64,000 bases of DNA from positions 124,001 to 188,000 of the forward strand of contig NZ_BDBC01000019.1 in NCBI RefSeq assembly GCF_001612785.1. The letters are read 5' to 3'. Positions within the stretch are counted from its first letter, which is position 1. Every line of letters starts with the position of its first letter. The notes under the pieces were generated by a model. The model saw only the letters and a program-made list of their open reading frames with translations, ran no database searches and was not told the DNA's origin. Shown here piece after piece: positions 21,892 through 30,759 of the stretch. Source of the stretch: Nocardia beijingensis NBRC 16342. Its GTDB lineage: Bacteria > Actinomycetota > Actinomycetes > Mycobacteriales > Mycobacteriaceae. The translations under genes and the position numbers were made by a program.

Positions 21892-23196
21892 CTACGCCTC
21901 CGCCCGGTTGCCGAGCGCCTTGCCGTCCCTGGCGGTGACCCGGCCGCGCAGCAGCGTCGCCGTGACCCGCGCCGGGAAGGTCATCGCCTCGAACGGCGTG
22001 TTGTTCGAGATGCTGGCCAGGTCCTTTCCGCGCACCGTCCAGCTCGCCTCCGGGTCGACCAGCGTCAGGTTGGCCGGCTCGCCGACCTCGAGCGGTCTGC
22101 CGTGCTCGTCCAAGCCGACGATCGCGGCGGGGCGCTCGCTCATCACGCGGGCGACGCCGCGCCAGTCCAGCAACCCCGGCTCGACCATGGTCCGCACGAT
22201 GATCGACAGCGCCGTCTCCAGCCCGAGCATGCCGGGCCGGGCCGCGGCGAACTCGCAGCACTTGTCCTGCTCGGCGTGCGGCGCGTGGTCGGTGGCGACG
22301 CAATCGATGATGCCCTCGGCCAGCGCCTGCCGCAGCGCGGCGGCGTCGGAGGCCTCGCGCAGCGGCGGGTTGACCTTGTTGACCGCGTCGTAGGTCTCCA
22401 ACCGGGAGTCGTCCAGCAGCAGGTGGTGCGGGGTGACCTCGGCGGTGATCGAGATGCCCTGCGCTTTCGCCCACTTCACCAGTTCCACGGTGCCCGCGGT
22501 GGAGGCGTGGCAGATGTGCACGCGGGCGCCCGCGTCGCGCGCCAGCAGGGCGTCGCGCGCCACGATCGACTCCTCGGCCGCGCGCGGCCAGCCGGCCAAT
22601 CCCAGCCGGGCCGCGGTCGGTCCCTCGTGCGCGACGGCGCCCTTGGTCAGCCTCGGCTCCTCCGCGTGCTGGGCGATCAGCACCCCGAGCGAATTCGCGT
22701 ACTCCAAGGCCCGGCGCATGATCAACGGGTCGTGGACGCAGTGACCGTCGTCGGAGAACATGCGCACCGCCCCGACGCCCGCGGCCATGGTCCCCATCTC
22801 GGCGAGCTGCTTGCCCTCCAGCCCCACGGTGACCGCGCCGACCGGATACACGTCGACCAGGCCGACCTCCCGCCCCCGCCGCCACACATGGTCGGTGACG
22901 ACCACCGAGTCGGCGACCGGGTTGGTGTTGGCCATCGCGAACACCGCGGTGTAGCCGCCGAGCGCGGCGGCGGCCGAACCGGTCTCGATGGTCTCGGTGT
23001 CCTCGCGGCCCGGTTCCCGCAGGTGGGTGTGCAGGTCGACGAAGCCGGGCAGCAGGATCTGGCCCCGCGCGTCGATGACCTCGGCGTCGACCACGCCCAG
23101 ATCGGTGCCGATCTGCCGGATCTCCCCGTCGGCGACGAGCACGTCGACCGGCTCGCCCTCTCCGTACAGCAGCGCACCTTTGATCAGTACGTTCAC
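21892..23196 (-). CDS. pyrC: Dihydroorotase
   Basis: 434 residues, amidohydrolase fold. It cyclises carbamoyl aspartate to dihydroorotate. Metal ligands are in [12 protein letters not shown] (near 57-68), the later histidines in HICHAS and TPHHLLL, and the Asp in [14 protein letters not shown]. The start is a GTG at 23196 that overlaps the pyrB stop in GTGA, so it is translationally coupled. This is the multi-gene-operon (class I) dihydroorotase typical for actinobacteria. Confidence 0.97.
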   Translation of the reverse strand: MNVLIKGALLYGEGEPVDVLVADGEIRQIGTDLGVVDAEVIDARGQILLPGFVDLHTHLREPGREDTETIETGSAAAALGGYTAVFAMANTNPVADSVVVTDHVWRRGREVGLVDVYPVGAVTVGLEGKQLAEMGTMAAGVGAVRMFSDDGHCVHDPLIMRRALEYANSLGVLIAQHAEEPRLTKGAVAHEGPTAARLGLAGWPRAAEESIVARDALLARDAGARVHICHASTAGTVELVKWAKAQGISITAEVTPHHLLLDDSRLETYDAVNKVNPPLREASDAAALRQALAEGIIDCVATDHAPHAEQDKCCEFAAARPGMLGLETALSIIVRTMVEPGLLDWRGVARVMSERPAAIVGLDEHGRPLEVGEPANLTLVDPEASWTVRGKDLASISNNTPFEAMTFPARVTATLLRGRVTARDGKALGNRAEA

Positions 23197-24158
23197 GCTC
23201 GAGCCACCGCCTCCTGTGTTCCGACGAGCAGGCGGAACAGCACCGCCATCCGCATGTGCACCCCGTTGGTGACCTGTTGCAGCACCGCGGCTTTCGGAGA
23301 GTCCGCCACCGAGGACGCGATCTCCATGCCGCGCAGCATCGGGCCGGGGTGCAGCACCACGGCGTGGTCTTCGAGCAGGGCCAGCCTGCGCTCGGAGAGG
23401 CCGTAGGTGATCGAGTACTCGCGGGCCGACGGGAAGAATCCGCCGTTCATCCGTTCGGCCTGCACGCGCAGCATCAGCACCGCGTCGGCGCCGATCAGCT
23501 CGGCGTCCAGGTGGTGTGAGACGCGAGCGGGCCAGGACTCCACCCCCACCGGCAGCAGCGTGCGCGGGGCGACCAGCACGACCTCCGCGCCGAGCGTGGC
23601 GAGCAGGAAGACGTTCGAGCGCGCGACCCGGCTGTGCAGGATGTCGCCGACGATGACCACCCGCTTGCCCTCGATGTCGCCGAGCCGTTGCCGCAGCGTC
23701 AGCGCGTCCAGCAGCGCCTGGGTCGGGTGCTCGTGGGTTCCGTCGCCCGCGTTGACCACCGCGGGGCCGGAGCCGCGCCCCGCCGAGACCGCCCACTCGT
23801 CCATCCAGCGGGCGATCTGGTGTGCGGCTCCGGACGCCGGATGCCGCACGATCAGCGCGTCGGCTCCCGCGGCGTGCAAGGTCAGCGCGGTGTCGCGCAG
23901 CGACTCACCCTTCGAGACGGAGGAACTGCTCGCGCTCACGTTGATCACGTCCGCGCTCATCCACTTGCCCGCCACCTCGAACGACACCCTGGTGCGGGTG
24001 GAGTTCTCGTAGAAGACGGTCATCACGGTGCGTCCGCGCAGCGTGGGCAGTTTGTGCACCTCGCGGCCGAGCAGCGCCTGTTCGAACCGTTCGGCCTCGT
24101 CGAGCAGCTCGGTCGCGGCGGCGCGATCGAGCGCGGCGACCGACAGCAGATGCCTCAT
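23193..24158 (-). CDS. pyrB: Aspartate carbamoyltransferase catalytic subunit
   Basis: 321 residues. It condenses carbamoyl phosphate with aspartate. The carbamoyl-phosphate loop is [14 protein letters not shown] (near 49-62), with SKGESL supplying the lysine from the neighbouring subunit; [10 protein letters not shown] and [11 protein letters not shown] complete the active site. It starts at an ATG with GGAGG. No pyrI regulatory chain is present, as usual in this group, where PyrR controls expression instead. Confidence 0.97.
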   Translation of the reverse strand: MRHLLSVAALDRAAATELLDEAERFEQALLGREVHKLPTLRGRTVMTVFYENSTRTRVSFEVAGKWMSADVINVSASSSSVSKGESLRDTALTLHAAGADALIVRHPASGAAHQIARWMDEWAVSAGRGSGPAVVNAGDGTHEHPTQALLDALTLRQRLGDIEGKRVVIVGDILHSRVARSNVFLLATLGAEVVLVAPRTLLPVGVESWPARVSHHLDAELIGADAVLMLRVQAERMNGGFFPSAREYSITYGLSERRLALLEDHAVVLHPGPMLRGMEIASSVADSPKAAVLQQVTNGVHMRMAVLFRLLVGTQEAVARA

Positions 24159-24198
24159 GCGCCCGCCTCCTGCCGTGAGCCGGCGTGTGGCGGTGTCA

Positions 24199-24831
24199 TC
24201 ACGCCTCCTCCTGGTGCAGGTAGACGCCGTCGCGGCCGTCGTGCTCGGTGAGCAGCACCGAGATGTCCTCGGAGCGGTTGGTCGGCACGTTCTTGCCCAC
24301 GTAATCGGCGCGGATCGGCAGTTCCCGGTGACCGCGGTCGATGAGCACCGCCAGCTGCACCGCGCGCGGGCGGCCGAGGTCACGCAGGCCGTCGAGCGCG
24401 GAGCGGACGGTGCGACCGGAGAACAGGACGTCGTCGACCAGGACCACCAGCGCGTCCTCGATACCGCCTTCCGGAACCGACGTGCGCTCCAGCGGCCGGT
24501 GCGGACGGCTACGCAGATCGTCCCGGTAGAGGGTGATGTCGAGCGAGCCCAGCGCCGGGCGGACGCCGGAGAATTCCTCGATCTTGCCGGTGAGCCGCGC
24601 CGCCAGGGTGGTGCCCCTGGTGGGGATGCCGATCAGCACCACGCGTGGCGCGCCCGGCTCGCCCGCGTCCAGCGCGGTCTTCTCGATGATCTGGTGCGCG
24701 ATGCGCGCGATCGTCCGTCCGACATCCGAAGCCGACAACAGCTCTCGCCCCGCCGCCACCCATTCCGGGGTATGTCGCTGCGATGTCTCGGCAGCGCCGG
24801 ACCTGGCGGCCCGTTCTTCGGGCACAGCCAT
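24199..24831 (-). CDS. pyrR: Bifunctional pyr operon regulator / uracil phosphoribosyltransferase
   Basis: 210 residues. RNA-binding regulator with a PRTase fold; the PRPP loop is [20 protein letters not shown]. The preceding flap is [13 protein letters not shown], and [10 protein letters not shown] ends the core. In mycobacteria PyrR represses translation by binding the leader near the ribosome binding site. AGGAGG sits at 24837-24842 and a PyrR-loop-like sequence lies immediately upstream of it. First gene of the pyr operon, which runs for about 8.8 kb. Confidence 0.96.
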   Translation of the reverse strand: MAVPEERAARSGAAETSQRHTPEWVAAGRELLSASDVGRTIARIAHQIIEKTALDAGEPGAPRVVLIGIPTRGTTLAARLTGKIEEFSGVRPALGSLDITLYRDDLRSRPHRPLERTSVPEGGIEDALVVLVDDVLFSGRTVRSALDGLRDLGRPRAVQLAVLIDRGHRELPIRADYVGKNVPTNRSEDISVLLTEHDGRDGVYLHQEEA

Positions 24832-24845
24832 GCCGACCTCCTTCC

Positions 24846-24873
24846 CCGCCTCACCGGACGGTCCGTTAAAGGA
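24846..24873 (-). promoter_or_regulatory. PyrR-binding loop in the pyrR leader, adjoining the ribosome binding site
   Basis: Minus-strand leader reads CCTTTAACGGACC followed by GTCCGGTGAGGC (24848-24859). The GUCC-x-G-x-GAGG core is the conserved part of PyrR-binding loops in Bacillus, and the flanks CGGACC/GTCCG can pair. It ends 6 nt before AGGAGG of pyrR, so PyrR bound to it would mask translation initiation. The sequence is seen directly; binding is inferred. Confidence 0.7.
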
Positions 24874-24937
24874 TGTCTTACGGCAAGCAGCGTAGCAGCG
24901 GCTCGAACCCCGCTTTCACCAGGCATATGCCGCTGTG

Positions 24938-24967
24938 AGCGGGGCCACTGGCCGCGGCGGCCCCGCT
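24938..24967 (-). terminator. Hairpin at the 3' end of the methyltransferase gene
   Basis: AGCGGGGCC and GGCCCCGCT form 9-bp arms around a 12-nt loop that can itself pair (GGCCGCGGC). The upper arm overlaps the methyltransferase stop codon. It separates that gene from the pyrR leader. There is no T tract. Confidence 0.5.
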
Positions 24968-25823
24968 ACCGGCGGACGGCGAGAACCAGTCCGAGATCCC
25001 GGTTGCCGAAGGCGGCCGGGCGTTCGAGCGGCGCCACCAGGTCGTCCCAGGCCCGGAACTCGATCCGCCATCCGTGCTCGGCGAGCCACTGTTCCGCGTC
25101 GGGTCCCAGCCCACTGGGCTCCCTCGGTCCGGCCGCGCCTGCCCGCACCAGCCGCCGCAGTTCGGTGTACCGGTCGCTGTGCTGATCGGTGTCGAACTTG
25201 CCGAGTCCGAACCGGCTCTCCGGCGCGGACAGCTCCGTCAGCGTGGCCGCCACCCGCATGGCTTCCGCGCGCCGCAGGTAGCCGAGGACTCCTTCGTCGA
25301 TCCAGTGGGTCGGGACGTCGGCGCGGAAGCCACGCGCGCGCAGCGCGGCCGCCCAATCGCCCCGCAGATCGGCCGCCACGACGTGGCGCGCGCATACCGG
25401 ACGGGCGCCCGCCGCCTCCAGCACCGGTTCTTTGAACTGGAACAACTCGGGCAGGTCGATCTCGAAGACCTCGACCTCGCGCGGCAGCGGCAACCGGTAG
25501 GCCCTGGTGTCCAAGCCCGCGCCGAGGATGACAACCTGCCCGCAACCCGCCGCGACGGCCGCTCGGGCGCTGTCGTCCACCAGGCGCACGGAGACGCTGC
25601 GGCCCTCGTAGAACTTCTCGGCCAGCGCCTCCAACCGCGCCCAGCGCTCTTCACCCCCCGGCTCGGCGCCGAAAGCGCGACGCGCGGCGTCGGCGAACAG
25701 GTGCGCCCACGGGTCGTCGTAGAGGCGGTCCGGCCTGCGCGATTCCCATGCGCGGATCACCGCCACTCCGAGCGCTGTCATCGCTACGCCCGCCGTCGGC
25801 GCTTGCGGTGTGGTTTCGGTCAT
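24966..25823 (-). CDS. SAM-dependent methyltransferase (leucine carboxyl methyltransferase-like family)
   Basis: 285 residues from the ATG at 25823. Class I methyltransferase of the mycobacterial LCM/TIGR00027 group: N-terminal MTALGVAVIRAWESRRPDRL, SAM motif QVVILGAGLDTRAYRLPLP (near 93-111), the acidic motif EVFEIDLPELFQFK, and DVPTHWIDEGVLGYL. Such proteins are numerous in mycolic-acid bacteria and suspected to methylate small carboxylates or polyketides. It is divergent from the AlkB-like gene. Cytosolic; substrate unknown. Confidence 0.85.
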   Translation of the reverse strand: MTETTPQAPTAGVAMTALGVAVIRAWESRRPDRLYDDPWAHLFADAARRAFGAEPGGEERWARLEALAEKFYEGRSVSVRLVDDSARAAVAAGCGQVVILGAGLDTRAYRLPLPREVEVFEIDLPELFQFKEPVLEAAGARPVCARHVVAADLRGDWAAALRARGFRADVPTHWIDEGVLGYLRRAEAMRVAATLTELSAPESRFGLGKFDTDQHSDRYTELRRLVRAGAAGPREPSGLGPDAEQWLAEHGWRIEFRAWDDLVAPLERPAAFGNRDLGLVLAVRR

Positions 25824-25956
25824 CGACGACTCCCCTCGTCCGAGTGACATCCCGCTCGGCAAGGTACTCGGCCTACCGGCAACGCGAGACGAAGATCCGA
25901 GAAGGGTGACCGAAAACCGCTAGCACATACGTTCGAACGGCGGTAGGCTCGGCCGC

Positions 25957-26583
25957 ATGTCCACACCACTGCAGGGATCGCTGCTCGACGGGTTCGGCGA
26001 CACCGAACTCGGGCCGCTGCGCGACGCGCGCCGCACGGTGCTCGACCACGGCGCCTGGGTGGATCTGCTGCCCGGCTGGCTTTCCGGCGCCGACGCGCTG
26101 TTCGACCGGCTGGTCGACCGCGTGCCGTGGAAAGCCGAGCGCAGGCCGATGTACGACCGCATGGTGGACGTGCCAAGGCTGCTGCGGTTCTACGCGGAGC
26201 ACGAACCGTTGCCCGATCCGGCACTGGACGACGCGCGCGCGGCACTGAGCGAGCACTATCGGCACGAACTCGGCGAACCGTTCCGCACCGCGGGCCTGTG
26301 CTACTACCGGGACGGGCGCGACAGCGTCGCCTGGCACGGCGACGACATCGGCCGCGGCGCCACCCACGACACCATGGTCGCGATCGTGTCGATCGGGGCG
26401 CCGAGGGCATTGCTGCTGCGGCCCCGCGGCGGTGGCGCGAGCATCAGATACCTGGTCGGACACGGCGATCTCCTCGTGATGGGCGGCTCCTGCCAGCGCA
26501 CCTGGGAGCACGCGGTGCCCAAGACGCGCAAATCCACCGGCCCCCGGATCAGCATCCAGTACCGGCCGCGCGGCGTTCGCTGA
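25957..26583 (+). CDS. AlkB-like 2-oxoglutarate/Fe(II)-dependent dioxygenase
   Basis: 208 residues. Alpha-ketoglutarate dioxygenase of the DNA/RNA alkylation-repair type. Iron ligands: SVAWHGDDIG (His-x-Asp) and a distal His in CQRTWEHAVPK; the 2-oxoglutarate-binding Arg pair is in RISIQYRPR. The substrate lid region is CYYRDGRD. A 10-bp palindrome CGTTCGAACG lies at 25930-25939, about 18 bp before the ATG, so induction is possible but no standard SOS box is seen. Oxidative demethylation of alkylated bases is the likely job. Confidence 0.87.
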   Translation: MSTPLQGSLLDGFGDTELGPLRDARRTVLDHGAWVDLLPGWLSGADALFDRLVDRVPWKAERRPMYDRMVDVPRLLRFYAEHEPLPDPALDDARAALSEHYRHELGEPFRTAGLCYYRDGRDSVAWHGDDIGRGATHDTMVAIVSIGAPRALLLRPRGGGASIRYLVGHGDLLVMGGSCQRTWEHAVPKTRKSTGPRISIQYRPRGVR

Positions 26584-26596
26584 CCCGGCCGGGGGT

Positions 26597-26627
26597 TTGA
26601 CCTGAACCCAAGTTGAGGTCGGAAGCT
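26597..26627 (+). promoter_or_regulatory. MerR/SoxR-type promoter with 19-bp spacer, leaderless downstream gene
   Basis: A TTGACC -35 at 26597-26602, 19-bp spacer, -10-like GAAGCT at 26622-26627, and the ATG at 26634 about one helical turn beyond. The spacer region carries GACCTGAAC-ccaa-GTTGAGGTC (26599-26620), a near-perfect inverted repeat with one mismatched pair. A long spacer with a central dyad is the hallmark of MerR-family activated promoters. The regulator gene is not in the immediate neighbourhood. Confidence 0.65.
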
Positions 26628-26633
26628 CGTCGC

Positions 26634-27083
26634 ATGAGTACGACAACATCCACACCACCCTCGGTCGAGGACACGACGGTCGACCACTCCGCCGACATCG
26701 CCGCGATCCGGCAGATCGTCGCCAACGCGGAGACCGGTTTCAACACCAATGACGCCGAGCTGCTGTCGGCGGATTTCACCGCCAACGCGGCCGTCGTCAA
26801 CGCGATGGGCACGCTGATCACCGGATTCGACGCGCTGCTCGACGCCAGCCGCCGAGGTCTGGCCGGATTCCTCGCCGACCAGTACGCCCGCTATGAGATC
26901 GCCGACATCACCTTCCTGCGTCCCGACGTCGCGATCGCGCACAAGCGCGCGTGGGCGACCACGCCGGACGGCGAGCCCATCGAGCTCGATCACGCCATGA
27001 TCGCGCTGTACGTCTTCGTCAAGGAAGGCGAGCGCTGGTACGTCGCCGCGCGGCAGAACACCTTGGTGCCCAAGGCCGAGTGA
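26634..27083 (+). CDS. NTF2-like / SgcJ-EcaC family protein
   Basis: 149 residues. Cone-shaped NTF2-like fold of the SgcJ/EcaC group (DUF4440-like): IAAIRQIVANAETGFNTNDA opens the domain, then LLSADFTANAAVVNAMG, and the closing strands ITFLRPDVAIAHKRAW and HAMIALYVFVKEGERWYVAA. Such proteins are small-molecule binding proteins or isomerase-like enzymes with no universal catalytic set. The promoter is of MerR/SoxR type and would give a nearly leaderless mRNA, suggesting induction by redox-active or toxic compounds. Confidence 0.8.
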   Translation: MSTTTSTPPSVEDTTVDHSADIAAIRQIVANAETGFNTNDAELLSADFTANAAVVNAMGTLITGFDALLDASRRGLAGFLADQYARYEIADITFLRPDVAIAHKRAWATTPDGEPIELDHAMIALYVFVKEGERWYVAARQNTLVPKAE

Positions 27084-27126
27084 TCGTCGCCCGTCACGTG
27101 TCCCCCGCTCCGGTTAGCCTGGCATC

Positions 27127-27840
27127 ATGAGCAATCCAGGGGCGGGGGTCTTGGCCGTGATGCCGCTGCACACGATCAGCGAGGTCTACGGCGCGGCCGG
27201 GCTGCGCGAACGACTACTGCTGGAAATCGCCGAGCTGCCGGACGCGCAGCGCCTGACCGCCGCGCTCGAACTCGCGGCCGACCTGCATCGCGACGATCGC
27301 TACGGCCGGGAGCCGTACCTGAGTCATCTTCTGCGCGTGTCGATTCGGATCATCAGCCACTACGAGGTCCGCGATCCCGACGTGGTCGCGGCGGGGCTGC
27401 TGCACGACTCGGTCGAGGACCATGCCGCCGAGTTGGCCGCCGATCGACCCGGCCCTGCCGTCGACGCCGCGCTGGACGCGATCACCGATCGGTTCGGCGC
27501 GCGAGTGGCCGATCTCGTCGCCGCGGTGACCAATCCCGAGCCGGATCCGGCGCGCGACCGGCAGGCGCAGTACCGCGAGCACGTCGCGACGAATCTGGAC
27601 CGCGACCCGTGGGCCCGCGTCATCAAGCTCTCGGATTTCACCGACAACGGCGTCGGCATCCTCTACGCGACCGGCCCCGCGATGGCGAAACTCGCCGCCA
27701 AATACCGCCCGCTCACCGATGTGTACCGCGACCTGGTCACCCGGCCCGACACACCACTGGCCGAACACGTCCGGCAGCACATCCTCGATCAGCTGGACCG
27801 GGCCGACGAACGGTTCGAGGCCATCCTGTCGCGGGACTGA
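27127..27840 (+). CDS. HD-domain protein, MESH1/SpoT-hydrolase-like
   Basis: 237 residues. The metal-binding HD set is visible: the first His in EPYLSHLLRVSIRI, the His-Asp pair in AAGLLHDSVEDHAAEL, and the later Asp in RVIKLSDFTDNGVG, which matches the Lys-Leu-x-Asp-x3-Asn motif of (p)ppGpp hydrolases. There is no synthetase domain, TGS or ACT, so it would be a small alarmone hydrolase or another nucleotide pyrophosphohydrolase. It begins 43 bp after the NTF2-like gene. Hydrolysis of ppGpp is inferred from the family only. Confidence 0.8.
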   Translation: MSNPGAGVLAVMPLHTISEVYGAAGLRERLLLEIAELPDAQRLTAALELAADLHRDDRYGREPYLSHLLRVSIRIISHYEVRDPDVVAAGLLHDSVEDHAAELAADRPGPAVDAALDAITDRFGARVADLVAAVTNPEPDPARDRQAQYREHVATNLDRDPWARVIKLSDFTDNGVGILYATGPAMAKLAAKYRPLTDVYRDLVTRPDTPLAEHVRQHILDQLDRADERFEAILSRD

Positions 27841-27904
27841 CCAGCACCCGACGCGAACGGATCGAAACCGCCTCCGGCACAAGACCATTCAGCAGCAGGA
27901 TGCG

Positions 27905-28480
27905 TCACGGCGCGCGCAGCACCGACTCGACCAGCTCGCGCACCGCGGCCAGTAGCCGTTCCGTCTCACCCGCCCGCACCATGGCCGGTACCAATTCGGC
28001 GCTCAGCGCGCCGAGCAGCAACCGCCCGACCACTTCGGCGTCCAGATCAGGACGCGCTTCGCGCAGCAACGTGGTGATGTGGTTGTCCCAGAAGGCGTGG
28101 AACTCGGCCGTTCGCGGATGCGGCGGCTCCGTGCGATAGGCGGCCATGAGCTCGGCATTGTCGATCACCAGCCGCGCCATGGCGTCGAAGTAGGCGATCA
28201 GGCGGGCGCCGGCGGGCGCGCCGGGGCCGAGAGGTGGCGGGCCGCTGGTGATCGCCTCCATCAGCGCGACCGCGCTCTGCGCGACCATCTCGTGCAAGAG
28301 CCCCGCGCGGCTGCCGAAGCGGTGGAAGATCGTGCCCTTGCCGACTCCGGCGGCGGCCGCGACGCGGTCCATGGTGATCGCCTCGGCGCCGTGCTCGGCC
28401 AGGAGGGCGAAGGTGGCGTCCACTATCGCCCGCCGGTTGCGCGCCGCGTCCGCCCGTTCCCTGGGTCGTCCGTCACCCAT
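27905..28480 (-). CDS. TetR/AcrR-family regulator paired with a quinone reductase
   Basis: 191 residues from the ATG at 28480. Helix-turn-helix ITMDRVAAAAGVGKGTIFHR followed by FGSRAGLLHEMV. The C-terminal domain ends in a long helix pair. It is divergent from the MDR-family oxidoreductase, and the 74-bp gap holds two inverted copies of an operator, so it most likely represses both itself and the oxidoreductase until an electrophile or quinone binds it. Confidence 0.88.
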   Translation of the reverse strand: MGDGRPRERADAARNRRAIVDATFALLAEHGAEAITMDRVAAAAGVGKGTIFHRFGSRAGLLHEMVAQSAVALMEAITSGPPPLGPGAPAGARLIAYFDAMARLVIDNAELMAAYRTEPPHPRTAEFHAFWDNHITTLLREARPDLDAEVVGRLLLGALSAELVPAMVRAGETERLLAAVRELVESVLRAP

Positions 28481-28499
28481 CGCACCCGCTTTCCTAGAC

Positions 28500-28554
28500 A
28501 AGTTGACCGGCGGTCCATATCATCGGCAGGGTCAATTGGACCGTCAGTCAACTT
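28500..28554. promoter_or_regulatory. Twin inverted TetR operators
   Basis: AAGTTGACCGGCGGTCCA at 28500-28517 and TGGACCGTCAGTCAACTT at 28537-28554 are reverse complements with two mismatches over 18 bp. Each contains a smaller dyad (GACCG-g-CGGTC in the first). Together they fill the divergent promoter, one next to each gene, which is the arrangement expected for bidirectional repression. Confidence 0.75.
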
Positions 28555-28566
28555 ATGGAGTTCATG

Positions 28567-29553
28567 ATGCAGGCAATCGTAATGACGGCGACCGGCAGCC
28601 CCGATGTGCTGGTCGTCGCGGATGTCCCGGCGCCGAGGGCGGGCGCGGACGAGGTTGTGGTCCGCGCCGAGGCGATCCCCGTGCTGTTTCCCGAAACCAA
28701 GCTGCGCTCCGGCGAGTTCCCGCTCGGCGCGCCGCTGCCGCTGGTTTTCGGCTTCCAGGCCGCGGGGGTCGTCACCGAGGTCGGCGAGCGAGCCGATCCG
28801 GCGTTGATCGGACAGCGGGTGGTCGTGTCGACCCAGGGTTCCGGCGCCTACGCCGAATTCGTCGCCGCGTCCGCGGATTCCGTAGTGCCCATTCCGGACG
28901 ACCTGTCCTTCGTCGACGCCGCCGCGGTGCTGATGAACGGATCGGTGGCGATTCCACTGCTGGAAACCGCCGCGCTCACCGGCGTCGAAACCGTCTTGAT
29001 CGAAGCCGCGGCCACGGGCATCGGCAGCACGCTGACCCAATGGGCCAGAGAGTTCGGGGCGGCGCGCGTCATCGGGACCGCGGGCGGCCCCGGCAAAACC
29101 GCCCACGCCCGCAAACTGGGCGCCGACGAGGTGATCGACCACAACGATCCGGAATGGACCACCCGGCTGCGCGAAACCCTCGACGGCGCAACGGTGGACG
29201 TGGTGTTCGATTCGATCGGCGGCGCGAGCGCTTCCGGCCTGCTCGATCTCATGACGCCCCTGCGCGGCCGGATGCTCGGCTACGGATGGTTGTCCGGAGC
29301 ACCCGCGCAGGTGTCCGCGAGCGACCTGCTCGTGCGCGGGCTCACTTTCACCGGCTGCGCGGGACCGGACTGGCTGGAACGAGTCGCCCTGGCGCGCAGT
29401 ACCGTTCTGGCCCGCGCGGCGGCGGGCGGGCTCGATCCGCTGGTCGAGGCGGTGCTGCCGCTGGACCAGGCGAGCCACGCGCATCGGCTGCTGGAGGAAA
29501 GGACGGTGCTGGGCAAGATCGTGCTGCGTCCGGGCTCCGCCGTGTCCGGATAG
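28567..29553 (+). CDS. Zinc-independent MDR oxidoreductase (NADPH:quinone reductase-like)
   Basis: 328 residues, starting with MQAIVMTATGSPDVLVVADV, typical of quinone oxidoreductases. The ATG at 28567 is chosen because GGAG lies 6 nt upstream; two earlier ATGs at 28555 and 28564 are possible. The NADPH-binding motif is VLIEAAATGIGSTLTQWARE, a variant of the A-x-x-G-x-x-G loop. The zinc ligands of classical alcohol dehydrogenases are absent. It is controlled by the divergent TetR. Confidence 0.87.
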   Translation: MQAIVMTATGSPDVLVVADVPAPRAGADEVVVRAEAIPVLFPETKLRSGEFPLGAPLPLVFGFQAAGVVTEVGERADPALIGQRVVVSTQGSGAYAEFVAASADSVVPIPDDLSFVDAAAVLMNGSVAIPLLETAALTGVETVLIEAAATGIGSTLTQWAREFGAARVIGTAGGPGKTAHARKLGADEVIDHNDPEWTTRLRETLDGATVDVVFDSIGGASASGLLDLMTPLRGRMLGYGWLSGAPAQVSASDLLVRGLTFTGCAGPDWLERVALARSTVLARAAAGGLDPLVEAVLPLDQASHAHRLLEERTVLGKIVLRPGSAVSG

Positions 29554-29589
29554 CGGCGCGCGGCCGCGGGGCGTGACTAGGGTGGACGC

Positions 29590-30756
29590 GTGCGGACTTC
29601 GCTGGAATCCCATGTCGGCGCCGCCAACGCGCTCACCGCGCGGTGGTGCGCGGCGGCGGGTGATCGAGACTTCGTGGTGTCCGGCGCCGGGGTGTGGCCG
29701 CTGCTCGCCCTGCTCGCCTCCGCGGCGGACGGCCCGGCGCGGGACGAACTGACGACCGCGACCGGCGTGCCCACGGCGGACGCGCGAGCCGGGGCGCTGC
29801 GGCTGCTGCGGGATCTCGAGCGCGCGGAGGCGGTGTCGGCCGCACTCGGCGTGTGGGTGCGCCGCGATCTTCCCGTGCACGAGGCGTGGTCGCAAGCGCT
29901 CCCCGATGGCGTGCTCGCCCGGTTGGCCGGGCAGTCGGAACTCGACAGCTGGGCGGCCCGGCACACCGATGGGCTCATCGACCGCTTCCCTCTGACGGTC
30001 GATCCCGAGACGCTGCTGGTGCTGGCCACCGCTCTGGTCGCGAAAACTCGGTGGCGGGTGCCTTTCGACGTCGGGACGCTGGCACCCGAGAACGGTCCGT
30101 GGCATGGGCACCGCGGACCCGGGTTGTCCCGGGCGAGCCGCGACCTGGCGAACGCCGCGATCCTGGACGCGGCGGAACCGGTCACGCGTGTTGTCGTCGA
30201 AGGCGTCGCCGACCTCGACGTCCACCTTCTGCTCGGCGCCGGGGCACCCGGCGCCGTGCTCGGTACGGGTCTGGCCGCGCTGTCCGGCGATGCGCCGATC
30301 CGTTCCGATCTGCCGCTCGGCACAACGGGACCGGGGCTGACCGTGCGTACCGAACCGGTGATGCCCAACGCCGGTCGACTGCGAATCCACTTGCCGCCTT
30401 TCGAGGTTCGCTCCACCCACGATCTGCTCGCCGCCCCCGGCCTGTTCGGCATGACCGCCGCCACCGACTGCACCCGTGGTCACTTTCCGGCGATCTCCCC
30501 GCAGCCGCTGTGCGTCGGCCGAGGAGCGCAGGAGGTGCTCGCGCGGTTCAGCCACGAAGGTTTCGAGGCGGCCGCCGTGACAGCCTTCGCGTTACGCGCG
30601 GCAGCGGCGGTGCTGCGGCACGACTACGCGCCCGTCGTGTCGGTGGTCTTCGACCGCCCCTTCGGCTTCCTCGCGGTGCACCGCCCGACGGGTCTCGCGG
30701 TCGTCGCGGGATGGGTCGCGACCGCGCCGACGTCGTCCCCCGACGCTCCGGCCTGA
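29590..30756 (+). CDS. Serpin-family protein
   Basis: 388 residues from a GTG at 29590. The serpin fold is recognisable from the N-terminal SHVGAANALTARWCAAAGDR, the s3A/s2B region LATALVAKTRWRVPFD, the hinge HEGFEAAAVTAFALR, and the C-terminal VVFDRPFGFLAVHRPTGLAV. The hinge keeps the small residues (Ala-Ala-Ala-x-Thr-Ala) seen in inhibitory serpins, followed by a reactive-centre loop that looks rather short. There is no signal peptide, so it would act in the cytosol. A protease inhibitor role is inferred from the family. Confidence 0.8.
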   Translation: MRTSLESHVGAANALTARWCAAAGDRDFVVSGAGVWPLLALLASAADGPARDELTTATGVPTADARAGALRLLRDLERAEAVSAALGVWVRRDLPVHEAWSQALPDGVLARLAGQSELDSWAARHTDGLIDRFPLTVDPETLLVLATALVAKTRWRVPFDVGTLAPENGPWHGHRGPGLSRASRDLANAAILDAAEPVTRVVVEGVADLDVHLLLGAGAPGAVLGTGLAALSGDAPIRSDLPLGTTGPGLTVRTEPVMPNAGRLRIHLPPFEVRSTHDLLAAPGLFGMTAATDCTRGHFPAISPQPLCVGRGAQEVLARFSHEGFEAAAVTAFALRAAAAVLRHDYAPVVSVVFDRPFGFLAVHRPTGLAVVAGWVATAPTSSPDAPA

Positions 30757-30759
30757 GCG

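Noticed and set aside
25928..25941. LexA/SOS box before the AlkB-like gene
   Set aside because: The palindrome CGTTCGAACG lacks the 4-bp spacer of the actinobacterial SOS consensus, so only a generic palindrome is noted.
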